From: Gammaproteobacteria bacterium | GTDB lineage: Bacteria; Pseudomonadota; Gammaproteobacteria; Steroidobacterales; Woeseiaceae | Reading direction: 5' to 3' | DNA length: 40,733 nt | Assembly (NCBI GenBank): GCA_029865385.1 | Contig: JAOUGX010000024.1 | Span: forward strand, 1-40,733 | Shown: one piece after another, positions 18,717 to 28,120 of the stretch | Position numbering within the stretch: the first letter of the stretch is position 1 | How the letters are laid out: every line of letters starts with the position of its first letter | The notes under the pieces: generated by a model | Database searches by the model: none | Told to the model about the DNA's origin: nothing | Seen by the model: the letters and a program-made list of their open reading frames with translations, nothing else | Translations under genes and position numbers: made by a program

Positions 18717-21700
18717 TTACATATTTCGCCGGTATTCACCGCCAACCTGGTACAGGGCCGCGGAAATCTGACCCAGAGAGTTGGACTTGACCGTGTTCAT
18801 TAGTTCCTCGAACACGTTGCCGCGCGACCTCGCGACGTTCTGCAGGGCCTCTATCGCCTTCTCGCTCTCGGCTTCGTGCGTCTTCTGGAATTGGCGTACG
18901 TGCCGTATCTGGTCATCCTTCTCGGAAATCGACGAGCGAATAAGCTCGAGCTTGTGCACCTCGTCTTCCTGTCCCTGCTTCGGCAGGAACGTATTCACGC
19001 CGATCAACGGATACGATCCGTCATGTTTCTTGCTTTCGTAGTACAGGCTCTCTTCCTGGATTTTGCCGCGCTGGTACATCGTGTCCATTGCCCCGAGCAC
19101 ACCACCACGTTCCGATATGCGGTCGAACTCCTTGTAGACCGCTTCCTCGACCAGGTCGGTCAGTTCGTCGATGACAAACGAACCCTGCCAGGGGTTCTCG
19201 CAATAATTCAGACCGAGTTCGCGCGAAATAATCAACTGGATAGCGACCGCGCGCCGCACAGACTGTTCCGTCGGCGTCGTGATCGCTTCGTCGAATGCGT
19301 TGGTATGCAGGCTGTTGCAATTGTCGAACAAGGCATAGAGGGCCTGCAAAGTCGTGCGAATATCGTTGAAGCTGATTTCCTGCGCGTGCAGGCTCCTGCC
19401 CGAGGTCTGCACATGGTACTTCAACATCTGGCTCCTCGCACTCGCGCCGTAACGGTCTCGCATGGCACGAGCCCATATGCGTCGCGCAACTCTGCCTATA
19501 ACCGAGTATTCGGGATCCATGCCGTTCGAAAAGAAGAAACTCAAGTTGGGCGCGAAATCGTCGATGTTCATGCCGCGGGCGAGATAGTACTCGACGATTG
19601 TGAAGCCGTTGGACAGCGTGAACGCCAGCTGGCTGATCGGGTTCGCGCCTGCTTCCGCAATGTGATAGCCGCTGATCGACACGCTGTAATAATTGCGTAC
19701 GTTGTTATCGATGAAATACTGCTGAACATCGCCCATCATCTTCATGGCGAATTCGGTTGAGAAGATGCAGGTATTCTGTGCCTGGTCCTCTTTCAGGATG
19801 TCGGCCTGCACCGTGCCACGCACCGACGACAGCGTCTTGCTGCGGATCTTTTCGTACACGTCGGCGGAAACCAGCTTGTCGCCGGATATGCCGAGCAACG
19901 CAAGCCCCAGTCCGTCGTTGCCCGGCGGCAGGTCACCGACATAATGCGGCCGGTCCTTGCCCTTGAAATACGCGTCGATTTTCTTCTCCGCAGTCTCCCA
20001 CTTGCCGGATTCCTTCAGGTGCTTCTCGACCTGCTGGTCTATCGCGGTGTTCATGAAGAACGCGAGGATCATCGGGGCCGGCCCGTTTATCGTCATCGAC
20101 ACGCTGGTAGTCGGCGAGCACAGGTCGAATCCCGAATACAGCTTTTTCATGTCATCGACGGTGGCAATCGACACGCCGGAGTTGCCGACCTTGCCATAGA
20201 TATCCGGCCGCTCATGCGGATTCTCGCCATACAGCGTCACCGAATCGAATGCGGTCGACAGGCGCGCCGCGTCCTGTCCCTGCGACAGGTAATGAAAACG
20301 ACGGTTGGTCTTCTCCGGTGTGCCTTCTCCGGCAAACATTCGGGTCGGATCCTCGCCAAGTCGCCGGTAGGGATATACACCACCGGTGTACGGATAGGCA
20401 CCGGGCAGGTTTTCCTTCATCAGGAAAATCAGCAACTGGCCCCAGTCCTGGTAGTCCGGCGCGGCAATTTTCGGAATCTTCTGGTGACTCAGCGATTCGC
20501 CGTAATTCGATCCACGGATTTCACGTCCGCGCACTTCATAAGTGTATTCCTCGGAGCGCACCGCTTCCTTGCGCGCCGGCCAGTTCTTCAGCAGTGACAC
20601 GGCTTCATTACCCAGCTCGCCGATCGCCTCCTGGTAACGCTGCCGCAGCACCAGCATCGATCGGTCCGAGTCGTCGGTCAGCGCGTCCGCAGCGTATGTG
20701 TCGAGCTCGGCAGGTATCGCTGCATCTTCTAATAACTTCAATGCTTCATAACAACTCTGCGCACGGCTGGCGGTTTCCGCCAGTTGCTGAATCGCGCGAT
20801 TGATACTGCGGCCCTCTTCGCTGATTTCCGCCAGGTAGCGAATGCGACTGCCCGGAATCACCGCCATCGCCCGCGGCTCTTTCACCGATACATCGATCTC
20901 CGGAGTCCATTTCTTCAGATCCAGGCCCAGCTTGTCCGCAACCCGATTGCACAACTGGAAGAACATCCAGCTGATGCCGGGATCGTTGAACTGACTGGCG
21001 ATCGTCGGATAAACCGGCACTTCATCGTCCGGCGTCTTGAAACGCACGTGATTGCGTTTCCATTGCTTGCGAATATCACGCAGCGCATCTTCGGCACCGC
21101 GTTTGTCGTATTTGTTCAGAACGATCAGGTCCGCGAAATCGATCATGTCGATTTTCTCGAGCTGACTCGCAGCACCGTAATCGCTGGTCATTACGTACAC
21201 CGAGAAATCGACCATATCGACGATCTCGCTGTCGCTCTGGCCGATGCCCGCCGTCTCGACCAGGATCAGGTCGAAGCCGAGCGATTTGAGGAAATGAATC
21301 TGGTCGGCGAGCATCTCGCTGGTGGCAAGGTGTTGCCGCCGGGTAGCGATCGATCGCATGTAAACGCGGTCGGAGCGCAGCGAGTTCATGCGAATGCGAT
21401 CGCCGAGCAACGCACCGCCAGTACGCCGTCGCGTCGGATCGACCGCGAGAACCGCGATGCGCATGTCCGGGTAGGAAATCAGGAACCGGTTCAGTATTTC
21501 GTCCGTTACGCTGCTCTTGCCTGCGCCGCCCGTGCCGGTGATGCCGATGACCGGCGCCTTGCCGGAGCGGACTTGCCAGGCTTTGCGCAACGCCGCGAGT
21601 TTCGACTCGCTGAACAGGCCTTCCTCTATCGCCGACATCGTGGCGGCAATGTCGATATTTTTTTCCGGTGCCGGGTCTTTGGGAAGACGCGTGTCCAGCC

Positions 21701-22160
21701 GGCCCTTTTCCGTTCGCGAAACGAGGTCGCTGATCATTTCCTCGAGACCCATCGCCATGCCGTCGTGCGGGTGGTAGATGCGCTCGACGCCGTATTTCAT
21801 CAGCTCCTGGATTTCCTCGGGCGTAATGGTGCCGCCACCGCCGCCGAATACTTTTATGTGCGGCGCTCCCAGCTCGCGCAGGCGATCGACCATGTAACGA
21901 AAGAATTCGTTGTGACCGCCCTGGTAGGAACTGACGGCGATACCATCCGCGTCTTCCTGGATTGCAGCCTGAACGATGTCCTCGACGCTGCGGTTGTGAC
22001 CGAGATGAATGACTTCCGCGCCCTGCGCCTGGATCAGGCGGCGCATGATGTTGATTGCGGCATCGTGGCCGTCGAACAGCGAGGCCGCCGTAACGAAACG
22101 CAACGGGGGTCGGTCGGTCTTGCCGGAGACGCCCGGCAGGTCACTGGCAGCGGTGCTCAT
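18717..22160 (-). CDS. icmF: Fused isobutyryl-CoA mutase with G-protein chaperone domain
   Basis: Coenzyme B12-dependent radical mutase of 1147 residues, interconverting isobutyryl-CoA and n-butyryl-CoA. The N-terminal B12 domain has the cobalt-ligand motif DGHDAA with His32, then [11 protein letters not shown]. The MeaI-like GTPase domain has a P-loop GTGGAGKSS at 209-217 and NKYD at 349-352. The mutase part begins near 550. In [10 protein letters not shown], Phe609 stands where methylmalonyl-CoA mutases have Tyr (RQYAGFS), which marks an isobutyryl-type pocket. [14 protein letters not shown] is also intact. The ATG is preceded by GTGAGG. It is first in a four-gene operon and diverges from a TetR gene. 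Related IcmF enzymes also isomerise isovaleryl-CoA and pivalyl-CoA. Confidence 0.96.
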   Translation of the reverse strand: MSTAASDLPGVSGKTDRPPLRFVTAASLFDGHDAAINIMRRLIQAQGAEVIHLGHNRSVEDIVQAAIQEDADGIAVSSYQGGHNEFFRYMVDRLRELGAPHIKVFGGGGGTITPEEIQELMKYGVERIYHPHDGMAMGLEEMISDLVSRTEKGRLDTRLPKDPAPEKNIDIAATMSAIEEGLFSESKLAALRKAWQVRSGKAPVIGITGTGGAGKSSVTDEILNRFLISYPDMRIAVLAVDPTRRRTGGALLGDRIRMNSLRSDRVYMRSIATRRQHLATSEMLADQIHFLKSLGFDLILVETAGIGQSDSEIVDMVDFSVYVMTSDYGAASQLEKIDMIDFADLIVLNKYDKRGAEDALRDIRKQWKRNHVRFKTPDDEVPVYPTIASQFNDPGISWMFFQLCNRVADKLGLDLKKWTPEIDVSVKEPRAMAVIPGSRIRYLAEISEEGRSINRAIQQLAETASRAQSCYEALKLLEDAAIPAELDTYAADALTDDSDRSMLVLRQRYQEAIGELGNEAVSLLKNWPARKEAVRSEEYTYEVRGREIRGSNYGESLSHQKIPKIAAPDYQDWGQLLIFLMKENLPGAYPYTGGVYPYRRLGEDPTRMFAGEGTPEKTNRRFHYLSQGQDAARLSTAFDSVTLYGENPHERPDIYGKVGNSGVSIATVDDMKKLYSGFDLCSPTTSVSMTINGPAPMILAFFMNTAIDQQVEKHLKESGKWETAEKKIDAYFKGKDRPHYVGDLPPGNDGLGLALLGISGDKLVSADVYEKIRSKTLSSVRGTVQADILKEDQAQNTCIFSTEFAMKMMGDVQQYFIDNNVRNYYSVSISGYHIAEAGANPISQLAFTLSNGFTIVEYYLARGMNIDDFAPNLSFFFSNGMDPEYSVIGRVARRIWARAMRDRYGASARSQMLKYHVQTSGRSLHAQEISFNDIRTTLQALYALFDNCNSLHTNAFDEAITTPTEQSVRRAVAIQLIISRELGLNYCENPWQGSFVIDELTDLVEEAVYKEFDRISERGGVLGAMDTMYQRGKIQEESLYYESKKHDGSYPLIGVNTFLPKQGQEDEVHKLELIRSSISEKDDQIRHVRQFQKTHEAESEKAIEALQNVARSRGNVFEELMNTVKSNSLGQISAALYQVGGEYRRNM

Positions 22161-22252
22161 AGTGCCTCACTTGATTGATGAGTTGCGCGCGAAAAACCCG
22201 AGTTAATCGGTATTTTTCTTTTTAATATCAGCTACTTCCAATATTGCAAAAA

Positions 22253-22270
22253 TTTTAATGTTAATTAAAA
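22253..22270. promoter_or_regulatory. Candidate operator between icmF and the divergent tetR
   Basis: An inverted repeat with 7-base arms TTTTAAT and ATTAAAA around GTTA sits in an AT-rich block of the 189-bp divergent region. The surrounding DNA (22205-22275) is markedly more AT-rich than the genes and should contain both promoters. No cobalamin riboswitch motif was seen here. Confidence 0.4.
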
Positions 22271-22349
22271 TAATCCACGGGGGACGGGAAAACAAGTCCC
22301 GGACGGACCCCGGCAACCGGGATGCGCCCGGCCAGCACAGGAGATCAGC

Positions 22350-22967
22350 ATGGCGATGCCCGCCGAAGCGACACGATTTCAACTGCAGCGCGACCGCATG
22401 CTGCGCGCCGCTGCCACCTGCTTCAATCGCAAGGGCTACAGCGGCACCTCGTTGAAGGATGTCGCGCACCAGCTGGGGCTGACGGACGCCGCACTCTACT
22501 ACTACGTCCGCAACAAGGAAGAACTCGTGTACCAATGCTACTTGCGGGCCGCAGAACTGGGACGCGGTGCGATGGAACTCGCCAACGAAACCGGCGCCAA
22601 CGGATTCGAACGGGCATATCTGTATGTGCGTTACCACGTCGAGATCATGGTGGGGGATGCCGGCCCGGTCGCCATCATGAGCGAGATCCCGTCACTCAAG
22701 ACCGCGCATCGCAACGACATTCTGAAGATTTCGCGCCAGCACAGCCTGGGATTCGAAGCGATATTGTCCAGCGGAATTCAGGATGGAAGCATCGAGCCAT
22801 GCGATGTACGCATGACCGGCAACGCCGTGATGGGCGCGATCAACTGGATACCGAAATGGTTTCACGGCGATGCCGCAATGGCAAAACAGGTAATTGAAAA
22901 GTTTCCGGAAGTACTCACGCGCGGACTGAAACGCGCTTCGAATTTTTCGTCAGGGCAAATCGAGTGA
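22350..22967 (+). CDS. TetR family transcriptional regulator divergent from icmF
   Basis: Regulator of 205 residues. The helix-turn-helix reads TSLKDVAHQLGLTDAALYYY at about 33-52, followed by VRNKEELVYQC; this ALYYYVRNKEEL form is typical of regulators of fatty acid and branched-chain acyl-CoA genes. It is transcribed away from icmF, so it probably represses icmF and itself through the shared 189-bp region. The start is preceded by CAGGAGATCAGC. Its 3' end overlaps the convergent Sel1-repeat gene by 18 bases. Effector unknown; an acyl-CoA is plausible. Confidence 0.9.
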   Translation: MAMPAEATRFQLQRDRMLRAAATCFNRKGYSGTSLKDVAHQLGLTDAALYYYVRNKEELVYQCYLRAAELGRGAMELANETGANGFERAYLYVRYHVEIMVGDAGPVAIMSEIPSLKTAHRNDILKISRQHSLGFEAILSSGIQDGSIEPCDVRMTGNAVMGAINWIPKWFHGDAAMAKQVIEKFPEVLTRGLKRASNFSSGQIE

Positions 22968-23654
22968 CGCGACTTCCGTTGCAAAATCCGCTTCGAGGCT
23001 CCTGACGAACGCTTCGTCGTCACCCTGATCGATGTCGATGATCTCGACATTGGACCTGATGTAGGAGAGCCGTGTCTGCAGGCGCTCCTGGACGGCCTTG
23101 TAGTAGCTTTCGGCGCCGGCACCGGATGCGCCAACAACCGTCAGCGGTCCGGAGTTCGCGCCCGGGATGCGCGTGCCGGTGCGTGCTTTCAAAGTATCCA
23201 GATCTGCGCGGATCAGTTTGAGCAGAATCCGGTTATCGCCCATCTGCTGCCAGATCTCGGCGAAAATACGATTCGATTCCGCAATCTGTTGCGGCGTCAG
23301 CTGCCGGACGAGTTCGTCGCGCACCTGCACCAGCGCCGGATTGCCGCGCTCCGCCGCCAACCGGTACCACGCCAGCGCCCGCGCCTGGTCGCGTTCGACA
23401 CCCTGCCCCCAAAGATACATATAGCCGATCGTGTACTGGGCGAACTTGTCGCCTTTCGGCGCGAGGTCTTCTTCACAGATCATCATCACGCGCGCGAATT
23501 CGCCGCGCTCGTAGAGTTCCTCGACACGATCCTGTGCCTGCAGCATTCGATCGTCTGCCGGCGCGCCCGGAAAGTTCTTGTAGGCTTCACCCGCCACAAC
23601 CGCATTGCAAGCAAGCACAAGCAGCCCTATCAGAATAGGCGTTCGGATTTTCAA
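22950..23654 (-). CDS. Exported Sel1-like repeat protein of unknown function
   Basis: Protein of 234 residues if translated from the TTG at 23654. That start gives a clean signal peptide, KIRTPILIGLLVLACNAVVAG; longer in-frame starts would put extra polar residues ahead of it. A Sel1/TPR-type helical repeat is visible at about 75-108 (QYTIGYMYLWGQGVERDQ, then ALAWYRLAAERGNPAL). Such repeats act as protein-protein interaction scaffolds. The C-terminal 100 residues are not recognised. No ATG lies at the predicted signal peptide, so the TTG start is an inference. It is convergent with, and overlaps, the tetR gene. Confidence 0.7.
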   Translation of the reverse strand: MKIRTPILIGLLVLACNAVVAGEAYKNFPGAPADDRMLQAQDRVEELYERGEFARVMMICEEDLAPKGDKFAQYTIGYMYLWGQGVERDQARALAWYRLAAERGNPALVQVRDELVRQLTPQQIAESNRIFAEIWQQMGDNRILLKLIRADLDTLKARTGTRIPGANSGPLTVVGASGAGAESYYKAVQERLQTRLSYIRSNVEIIDIDQGDDEAFVRSLEADFATEVASLDLP

Positions 23655-23803
23655 ATTCGTCTCAACCGTCAGTGAAATATCACTTAAGTGCCGGCAACCA
23701 CTGCGGGTCGCTCGGTTCCCCTTTTTTAGAGCCTCGCAAGCCGCCACAAGTTCCCCGTGGAGCCTGGCGGCCGCGCCGATTTTACTGCGTCAACGCAGGA
23801 TTT

Positions 23804-24619
23804 TCATGACCCGGCGTCGCGAAAAACCGGTTTCCGGTCACCCATGTTAGCCGCGATGGCCTCGCGCTGGTTGGGCGAACCCATGAGCCCCAGCTGCAGC
23901 GTGGCTTCCGTTCGCAATGCGTCCGCTGTCGGCTGAGCCCAGCCGGCCGACGTCAACTCCTTGATGGCGCGAATCGCGTCCGGCGATTTCGCGGCGATTT
24001 CCGCCGCCAGTGCACAGGCGGCATCCAGCGGATTCTCATGTAGCGCTGTTACGAGACCTGCGTGCAGCGCTTCTTGACCACTGATGATCCGTCCGCTGTA
24101 TGCAAGCTCCCGGATCCTGTCCAGTGGCATGACATTACGCAACGTTACCGACATTGCCATGTCCGGGATGATGCCCCACTTGATTTCCATGATCGACAGT
24201 TTCGCCGCGGGCTCTGCGTAGCGAATATCGGCCCCCGATGCAATCTGCAGTCCGGCACCGAAAGCGTAACCTTCGATGGCTGCGATGACCGGTACCGGCA
24301 GCGCATGCCATACGTAAGCGGCACTCTGGAAAAAGTTTGCAGGGGAACCGTCGCGAGCTTTCATCCGCCCGCCACCGGCAACATTCTGTTCCTTTCCGCC
24401 ATCCTTACCCTGGAACACCGAGATATCGATACCCGCGCAGAAGTTTCCTCCGGCACCGTGCAAAACGACTGCGCGCACGGACCGATCCGCGGCAACGGTC
24501 TCGCCTGCTCGTATCAGCGCTTCGAACGTTTCGATATCGACCGCGTTCTTTTTCTCCGGCCGGTTCAATGTGACGACGGCAACGTGTTCCTTTACCGTCA
24601 GCAATACTCGCTCGCTCAT
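23804..24619 (-). CDS. Enoyl-CoA hydratase/isomerase family protein (crotonase)
   Basis: Crotonase-fold enzyme of 271 residues. It carries LNRPEKKNAVD, the oxyanion segment NFCAGIDISVF, and GYAFGAGLQIASGADIRYA. The usual hydratase Glu after GGG is replaced by Gln (GAGLQIA), while an acidic residue is kept in IMEIKWGIIPDMAMS. This pattern resembles isomerase or unassigned crotonases. The ATG at 24619 has GGAG at a good distance; an ATG four codons earlier is possible. It follows the MaoC hydratase gene by 38 bases on the same strand and is probably co-transcribed with it. Confidence 0.85.
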   Translation of the reverse strand: MSERVLLTVKEHVAVVTLNRPEKKNAVDIETFEALIRAGETVAADRSVRAVVLHGAGGNFCAGIDISVFQGKDGGKEQNVAGGGRMKARDGSPANFFQSAAYVWHALPVPVIAAIEGYAFGAGLQIASGADIRYAEPAAKLSIMEIKWGIIPDMAMSVTLRNVMPLDRIRELAYSGRIISGQEALHAGLVTALHENPLDAACALAAEIAAKSPDAIRAIKELTSAGWAQPTADALRTEATLQLGLMGSPNQREAIAANMGDRKPVFRDAGS

Positions 24620-24657
24620 GCCGGACTCCATTGAATTATTGTCTTGGCTGACACGAC

Positions 24658-25512
24658 TCAGGCCGCGAGTGTGCACTTGCCGTTATTGATCACAACGACC
24701 TTGCGCTTCTTGACGACGCAGCGGAACGACACGACGTTCCGGTCCTGCCACATTTCGGTAGTCAGCACATCGCCGGGGTAGACCGGTGCCGAGAAACGCA
24801 CATCGAAGCCGCTGACCAAAGTGAAATCGTAGTCGCAAATGGTTTTCAGAATAGCGCGGCAGGCGATTCCGGCAGTGCACCGGCCGTGCATGATCGGCTG
24901 ATCGAAACCGGCGCTCCTGGCGATGACGGGATCGGAATGCAGCGGGTTAAGGTCGCCGGACAGGCGGAACAGCAAGGCCTGGTCGCGGCGCGTTGCAATG
25001 TCGCAACTCAAGTCCGGTTCGCGTTTCGGCAACCTGTGCGGTAGCGGTGCCGCGCCCGGCGGCCCGCCGAAGCCGCCATCGCCTCGCGCGACCAGCGTGC
25101 TCGACAGCGTAAACAAGACAGTGTCGTCCTTGGCCAGCCGGACCTCCGCCTCGACCAGTATTTTGGCGCCGCGATTGGCTCCCTTGTCGTATACGGCCAC
25201 GACGCGGCGATTCGCCAGCAGCGCGGCGGCCGGCGGCAGCGGCCGATACAGCTCCAGTTTCTGTTCCCCGTGCAGCACCTTCGAATAGTCCCAGCCACAG
25301 CCCTCGAGAAAGGTGTGCGGCAACAACATGCTTGCCATGGTAGGTACGGTGTGCAGGCCGTTGCCCTCGTATACGTAAGGCAATTCCTTGCGGTCCAGCG
25401 GGTTGGCTCCAAAGCCGACGCCCAGCGCGTACAGCATCGAATCCTTCTGCGTGTAGGCGCTCGGCAAGTCGTACACGCGAGTCGCCATCAGTTTGTCGTA
25501 ATCGAGCGGCAT
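24658..25512 (-). CDS. MaoC-like (R)-specific enoyl-CoA hydratase 2
   Basis: Double-hotdog hydratase of 284 residues, like the hydratase part of peroxisomal multifunctional enzyme 2. The C-terminal hotdog carries the hydratase 2 motif FRLSGDLNPLHSDP with the catalytic Asp and His, then GFDQPIMHGRCTAG. The N-terminal hotdog (to about residue 150) is the non-catalytic half. It converts trans-2-enoyl-CoA to (R)-3-hydroxyacyl-CoA. The start at 25512 lacks a strong ribosome-binding site but gives the family's usual N-terminus; longer frames would cross the divergent GNAT gene. A 108-bp divergent promoter region separates the two. Confidence 0.87.
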   Translation of the reverse strand: MPLDYDKLMATRVYDLPSAYTQKDSMLYALGVGFGANPLDRKELPYVYEGNGLHTVPTMASMLLPHTFLEGCGWDYSKVLHGEQKLELYRPLPPAAALLANRRVVAVYDKGANRGAKILVEAEVRLAKDDTVLFTLSSTLVARGDGGFGGPPGAAPLPHRLPKREPDLSCDIATRRDQALLFRLSGDLNPLHSDPVIARSAGFDQPIMHGRCTAGIACRAILKTICDYDFTLVSGFDVRFSAPVYPGDVLTTEMWQDRNVVSFRCVVKKRKVVVINNGKCTLAA

Positions 25513-25620
25513 GTAATCTTTTGGCAGGGAAAGACTGCAATAGTGAATCGGGCTGGTTTCGGGGCCCGTGCAGTTTAGGGTGGTACCGCATGAGCGGCAA
25601 GCTGTAATACGATAAGTAAC

Positions 25621-26112
25621 ATGAATGCCGCAACCACACCTGTAATTCGGGCTGCGCACATATCCGAGGCGGCGCTGATCGCATCTGCATCCCGGTTGCA
25701 CGTGGAATACGGACTGCAATGGCGATGGACGCCGTCCAGGATCCGGCAACAGATACGCGATCCCGAGACGATGGTGCTTATCGCGAGCGTTCGCGGCGAT
25801 ATCGCGGGATTCGCCATCATGCATTTTGGAGACGAACGGGCGCACTTGCTGTTGCTCGCAGTATTGCCACAGCACCGCCGTCGCGGCATCGGTTCAGCTA
25901 TGTTGCGCTGGCTCGAGGAATCCTGCAAAACCGCCGGCATACGGCATGTTCGTCTCGAGGTGCGTAGCGCCAACCGTGGTGCGCGGGATTTCTATGCCCG
26001 CGCAGGTTATCGCTACCTCGGACAAATCAGCGCTTACTATGACGGCCGCGAGTCCGCGGCAGTTATGGCACGTCAGTTGTTTGTCACATCGACAGCTGAC
26101 GACAGAGAATAG
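25621..26112 (+). CDS. GNAT family N-acetyltransferase
   Basis: Acetyl-CoA-dependent acetyltransferase of 163 residues. The pyrophosphate-binding loop is LPQHRRRGIGSAML at about 82-95, matching the R/Q-x-x-G-x-G/A motif, followed by the C-terminal NRGARDFYARAGY (RimI-like). The substrate, protein N-terminus or small molecule, is not evident. It stands alone on the plus strand, diverging from the MaoC gene and converging on the phosphotransferase gene with a 10-base gap. Confidence 0.85.
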   Translation: MNAATTPVIRAAHISEAALIASASRLHVEYGLQWRWTPSRIRQQIRDPETMVLIASVRGDIAGFAIMHFGDERAHLLLLAVLPQHRRRGIGSAMLRWLEESCKTAGIRHVRLEVRSANRGARDFYARAGYRYLGQISAYYDGRESAAVMARQLFVTSTADDRE

Positions 26113-26122
26113 CGCCCGCTTT

Positions 26123-27193
26123 TCAAGCTGCTTTCCGTGCGTAGCTCCAGCCCATGTCGGCAAGTGGCGCCACGGCTTTCGCGGTTTTCTCCGCGTGCGC
26201 GCTTGCAGCGGTGCCATCGCGTACCCGGCCCGCGATGCCCTGCAGGATCGCCGCGATGCGAAAGAAATTGTAGGCGGCATAGAAATCGCGATGCGGAATG
26301 CCGCCCTTCCTTCCGGTGCGTTCACAGTACTGCGCGACATACTCGTCTTCGGTCGGAATACCGAGTGACTTGAGGTCGGCATTTCTCAGGCCGGCCGAGC
26401 CGATGCCGAGATCCGGCATTTGCCACGACATCAGGTGATAGGTGAAGTCGCCAAGCGGATGACCGATGGTCGACAGCTCCCAGTCGAGTACCGCGATGAC
26501 ACGCGGTTCGGTCGGATGCAGGATCAGGTTGTCGAGCCGGTAATCGCCGTGCACGACACCGGATGAATCGTCGTCAGGAATATTTTGCGGCAACCACTCG
26601 ATGAGCCGGTCCATGGCATCCACCTTACCGGTTTCGGACAGCGCGTATTGTTTCGACCATCGCGATATCTGCCGGGCGAAGTAATTGCCCGGCTTGCCGT
26701 AGTCTGCCAGCCCGATCTTCACGTGATCGAGATTGTGCAGATCGGCGATCGTCCGGTTGACATGGTCGTAGATCGCGCGTCGCTCGTCCGGATCGAGACC
26801 CGGCAGGTCGAGGTCCCAGAACACCCGGCCGGCAACGTACTCCATGATGTAGAACATCGTGCCGGCAACGTCATCGTCTTCGCACAGCACCAGCGGTTTC
26901 GGCACCGGAAATCCGCTCGCATGCAAGGCGCTCAGCACACGGTACTCGCGGTCCACGGCGTGTGCCGACTTCAGCAACTTGCCCGGCGGCTTGCGCCGCA
27001 TGACGTAGCATCCGGATGACGCATCAAGGAGATAGGTCGGGTTCGACTGGCCACCCTTGAACTGACGGATCGTCAGCGGCCCGGCGAATCCCGGAATAAC
27101 CCCCTGCAGATATTCCTGCAGGCGGTTGAGGTCGAGCTCGTGGCCTTGCCGGACCGCGCCGCTGCCTGAAAACTGTTGCTGGCGAGCCGACAT
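26123..27193 (-). CDS. Phosphotransferase, ACAD10/11 kinase-domain type
   Basis: APH-superfamily kinase of 356 residues that matches the N-terminal kinase domain of ACAD10/ACAD11. FKGGQSNPTYLL forms the nucleotide loop, VHGDYRLDNLILH (about 235-247) carries the catalytic Asp and Asn, and LDWELSTIGHPLGDF supplies the metal-binding Asp. In ACAD11 this type of kinase phosphorylates 4-hydroxyacyl-CoAs, opening a route for hydroxy fatty acids. Bacterial proteins of this kind are common beside acyl-CoA dehydrogenases and SDRs, as here. It starts four bases after the SDR stop. The 4-hydroxyacyl-CoA substrate is inferred from the family. Confidence 0.88.
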   Translation of the reverse strand: MSARQQQFSGSGAVRQGHELDLNRLQEYLQGVIPGFAGPLTIRQFKGGQSNPTYLLDASSGCYVMRRKPPGKLLKSAHAVDREYRVLSALHASGFPVPKPLVLCEDDDVAGTMFYIMEYVAGRVFWDLDLPGLDPDERRAIYDHVNRTIADLHNLDHVKIGLADYGKPGNYFARQISRWSKQYALSETGKVDAMDRLIEWLPQNIPDDDSSGVVHGDYRLDNLILHPTEPRVIAVLDWELSTIGHPLGDFTYHLMSWQMPDLGIGSAGLRNADLKSLGIPTEDEYVAQYCERTGRKGGIPHRDFYAAYNFFRIAAILQGIAGRVRDGTAASAHAEKTAKAVAPLADMGWSYARKAA

Positions 27194-27197
27194 CGAA

Positions 27198-28037
27198 TCA
27201 AGACGCCTGTCGCGGTTCCACGAAGAAATCCGGGAACAGTTTCGCACCCGGCTCGACGGCGTAGTGCGACAGATCGGTAACACCGATGCTTTCCAGCACT
27301 TCGTCGTCGATGCAGAAATTGCCGGTGAACTCCCGGCTCGGTTTGGTCAGGATCGCGTGGGCCGCATCGCCCATGATTTCCGGTTTGCGCGAACACCGCA
27401 CCATTTCTTCGCCACCAAGCAGGTTCTTGACCGCAGCGGTTGCGATAGTGGTTCGCGGCCACAGCGCATTGACGGCAACACCCTGCTTGCGAAATTCGCC
27501 GGCCATGCCGAGCACGCAAAGGCTCATGCCAAACTTGGCCATGGTGTACGCAACGTGCGGCGCAAACCATTTCTCGTCCATGTTCAGCGGCGGCGAGAGA
27601 TTCAGAATGTGCGGGTTATCGGCTTTCAGTAAATGCGGCAGGCAGGTTTTTGACACAAGGAACGTGCCACGGGTGTTGATCTGGTGCATCAGGTCGAAGC
27701 GCGACATCTTGGTTTTCAATGTCGGCGTCAGCGAAATCGCGCTGGCGTTGTTCACGCAGATGTCGATGCCGCCGAACTTCTCCACGCCGGCTGCAACGGC
27801 GTCTTCTACCTGCTGCTCGTCGCGAATGTCGCAAACGACCGGCAACGCCTTGCCTCCGGCGGCCTCGATTTCTTCCGCGGAGGTGTAAATCGTGCCCGGC
27901 AGTCTCGCGTGCGGTTCCGCGGTCTTGGCCGCGACGATGACATTCGCGCCATCCTTTGCCGCGCGCAATGCAATCGCAAGGCCGATGCCGCGACTGCCGC
28001 CGGATATAAAGAGTGTCTTGCCTTTGAGACTTGCCAC
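27198..28037 (-). CDS. HSDL2-like short-chain dehydrogenase
   Basis: SDR of 279 residues close to the catalytic part of hydroxysteroid dehydrogenase-like protein 2. The cofactor loop GGSRGIGLAIA is at 14-24, NNAS replaces the usual NNAG, and the active site is HILNLSPPLNMDEKW followed by AYTMAKFGMSL (Tyr-x3-Lys). NALWPRT is the family's characteristic version of the NxVxPG segment. Translation starts at a GTG with CGGGAG seven bases upstream. It follows the mccB gene and is closely linked to the ACAD10/11-type kinase, so a lipid-derived alcohol or ketone is the likely substrate. Confidence 0.88.
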   Translation of the reverse strand: MASLKGKTLFISGGSRGIGLAIALRAAKDGANVIVAAKTAEPHARLPGTIYTSAEEIEAAGGKALPVVCDIRDEQQVEDAVAAGVEKFGGIDICVNNASAISLTPTLKTKMSRFDLMHQINTRGTFLVSKTCLPHLLKADNPHILNLSPPLNMDEKWFAPHVAYTMAKFGMSLCVLGMAGEFRKQGVAVNALWPRTTIATAAVKNLLGGEEMVRCSRKPEIMGDAAHAILTKPSREFTGNFCIDDEVLESIGVTDLSHYAVEPGAKLFPDFFVEPRQAS

Positions 28038-28120
28038 GGATAACTCCCGGTTTGAATAACCGGGGCATCTTAACCTGATTTCGCGGACTGCCGGGGCCGG
28101 CCCGGCGAATGTTGCAGTAC

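Noticed and set aside
20784-22178. Long open frame (464 codons) opposite icmF
   Set aside because: Antisense to conserved IcmF domains; composition is that of a shadow frame.
22161-22349. Cobalamin riboswitch before icmF
   Set aside because: Expected for a B12 enzyme, but no B12-box GCCACTG-type sequence or matching structure is visible; the region is AT-rich and looks like a divergent promoter.
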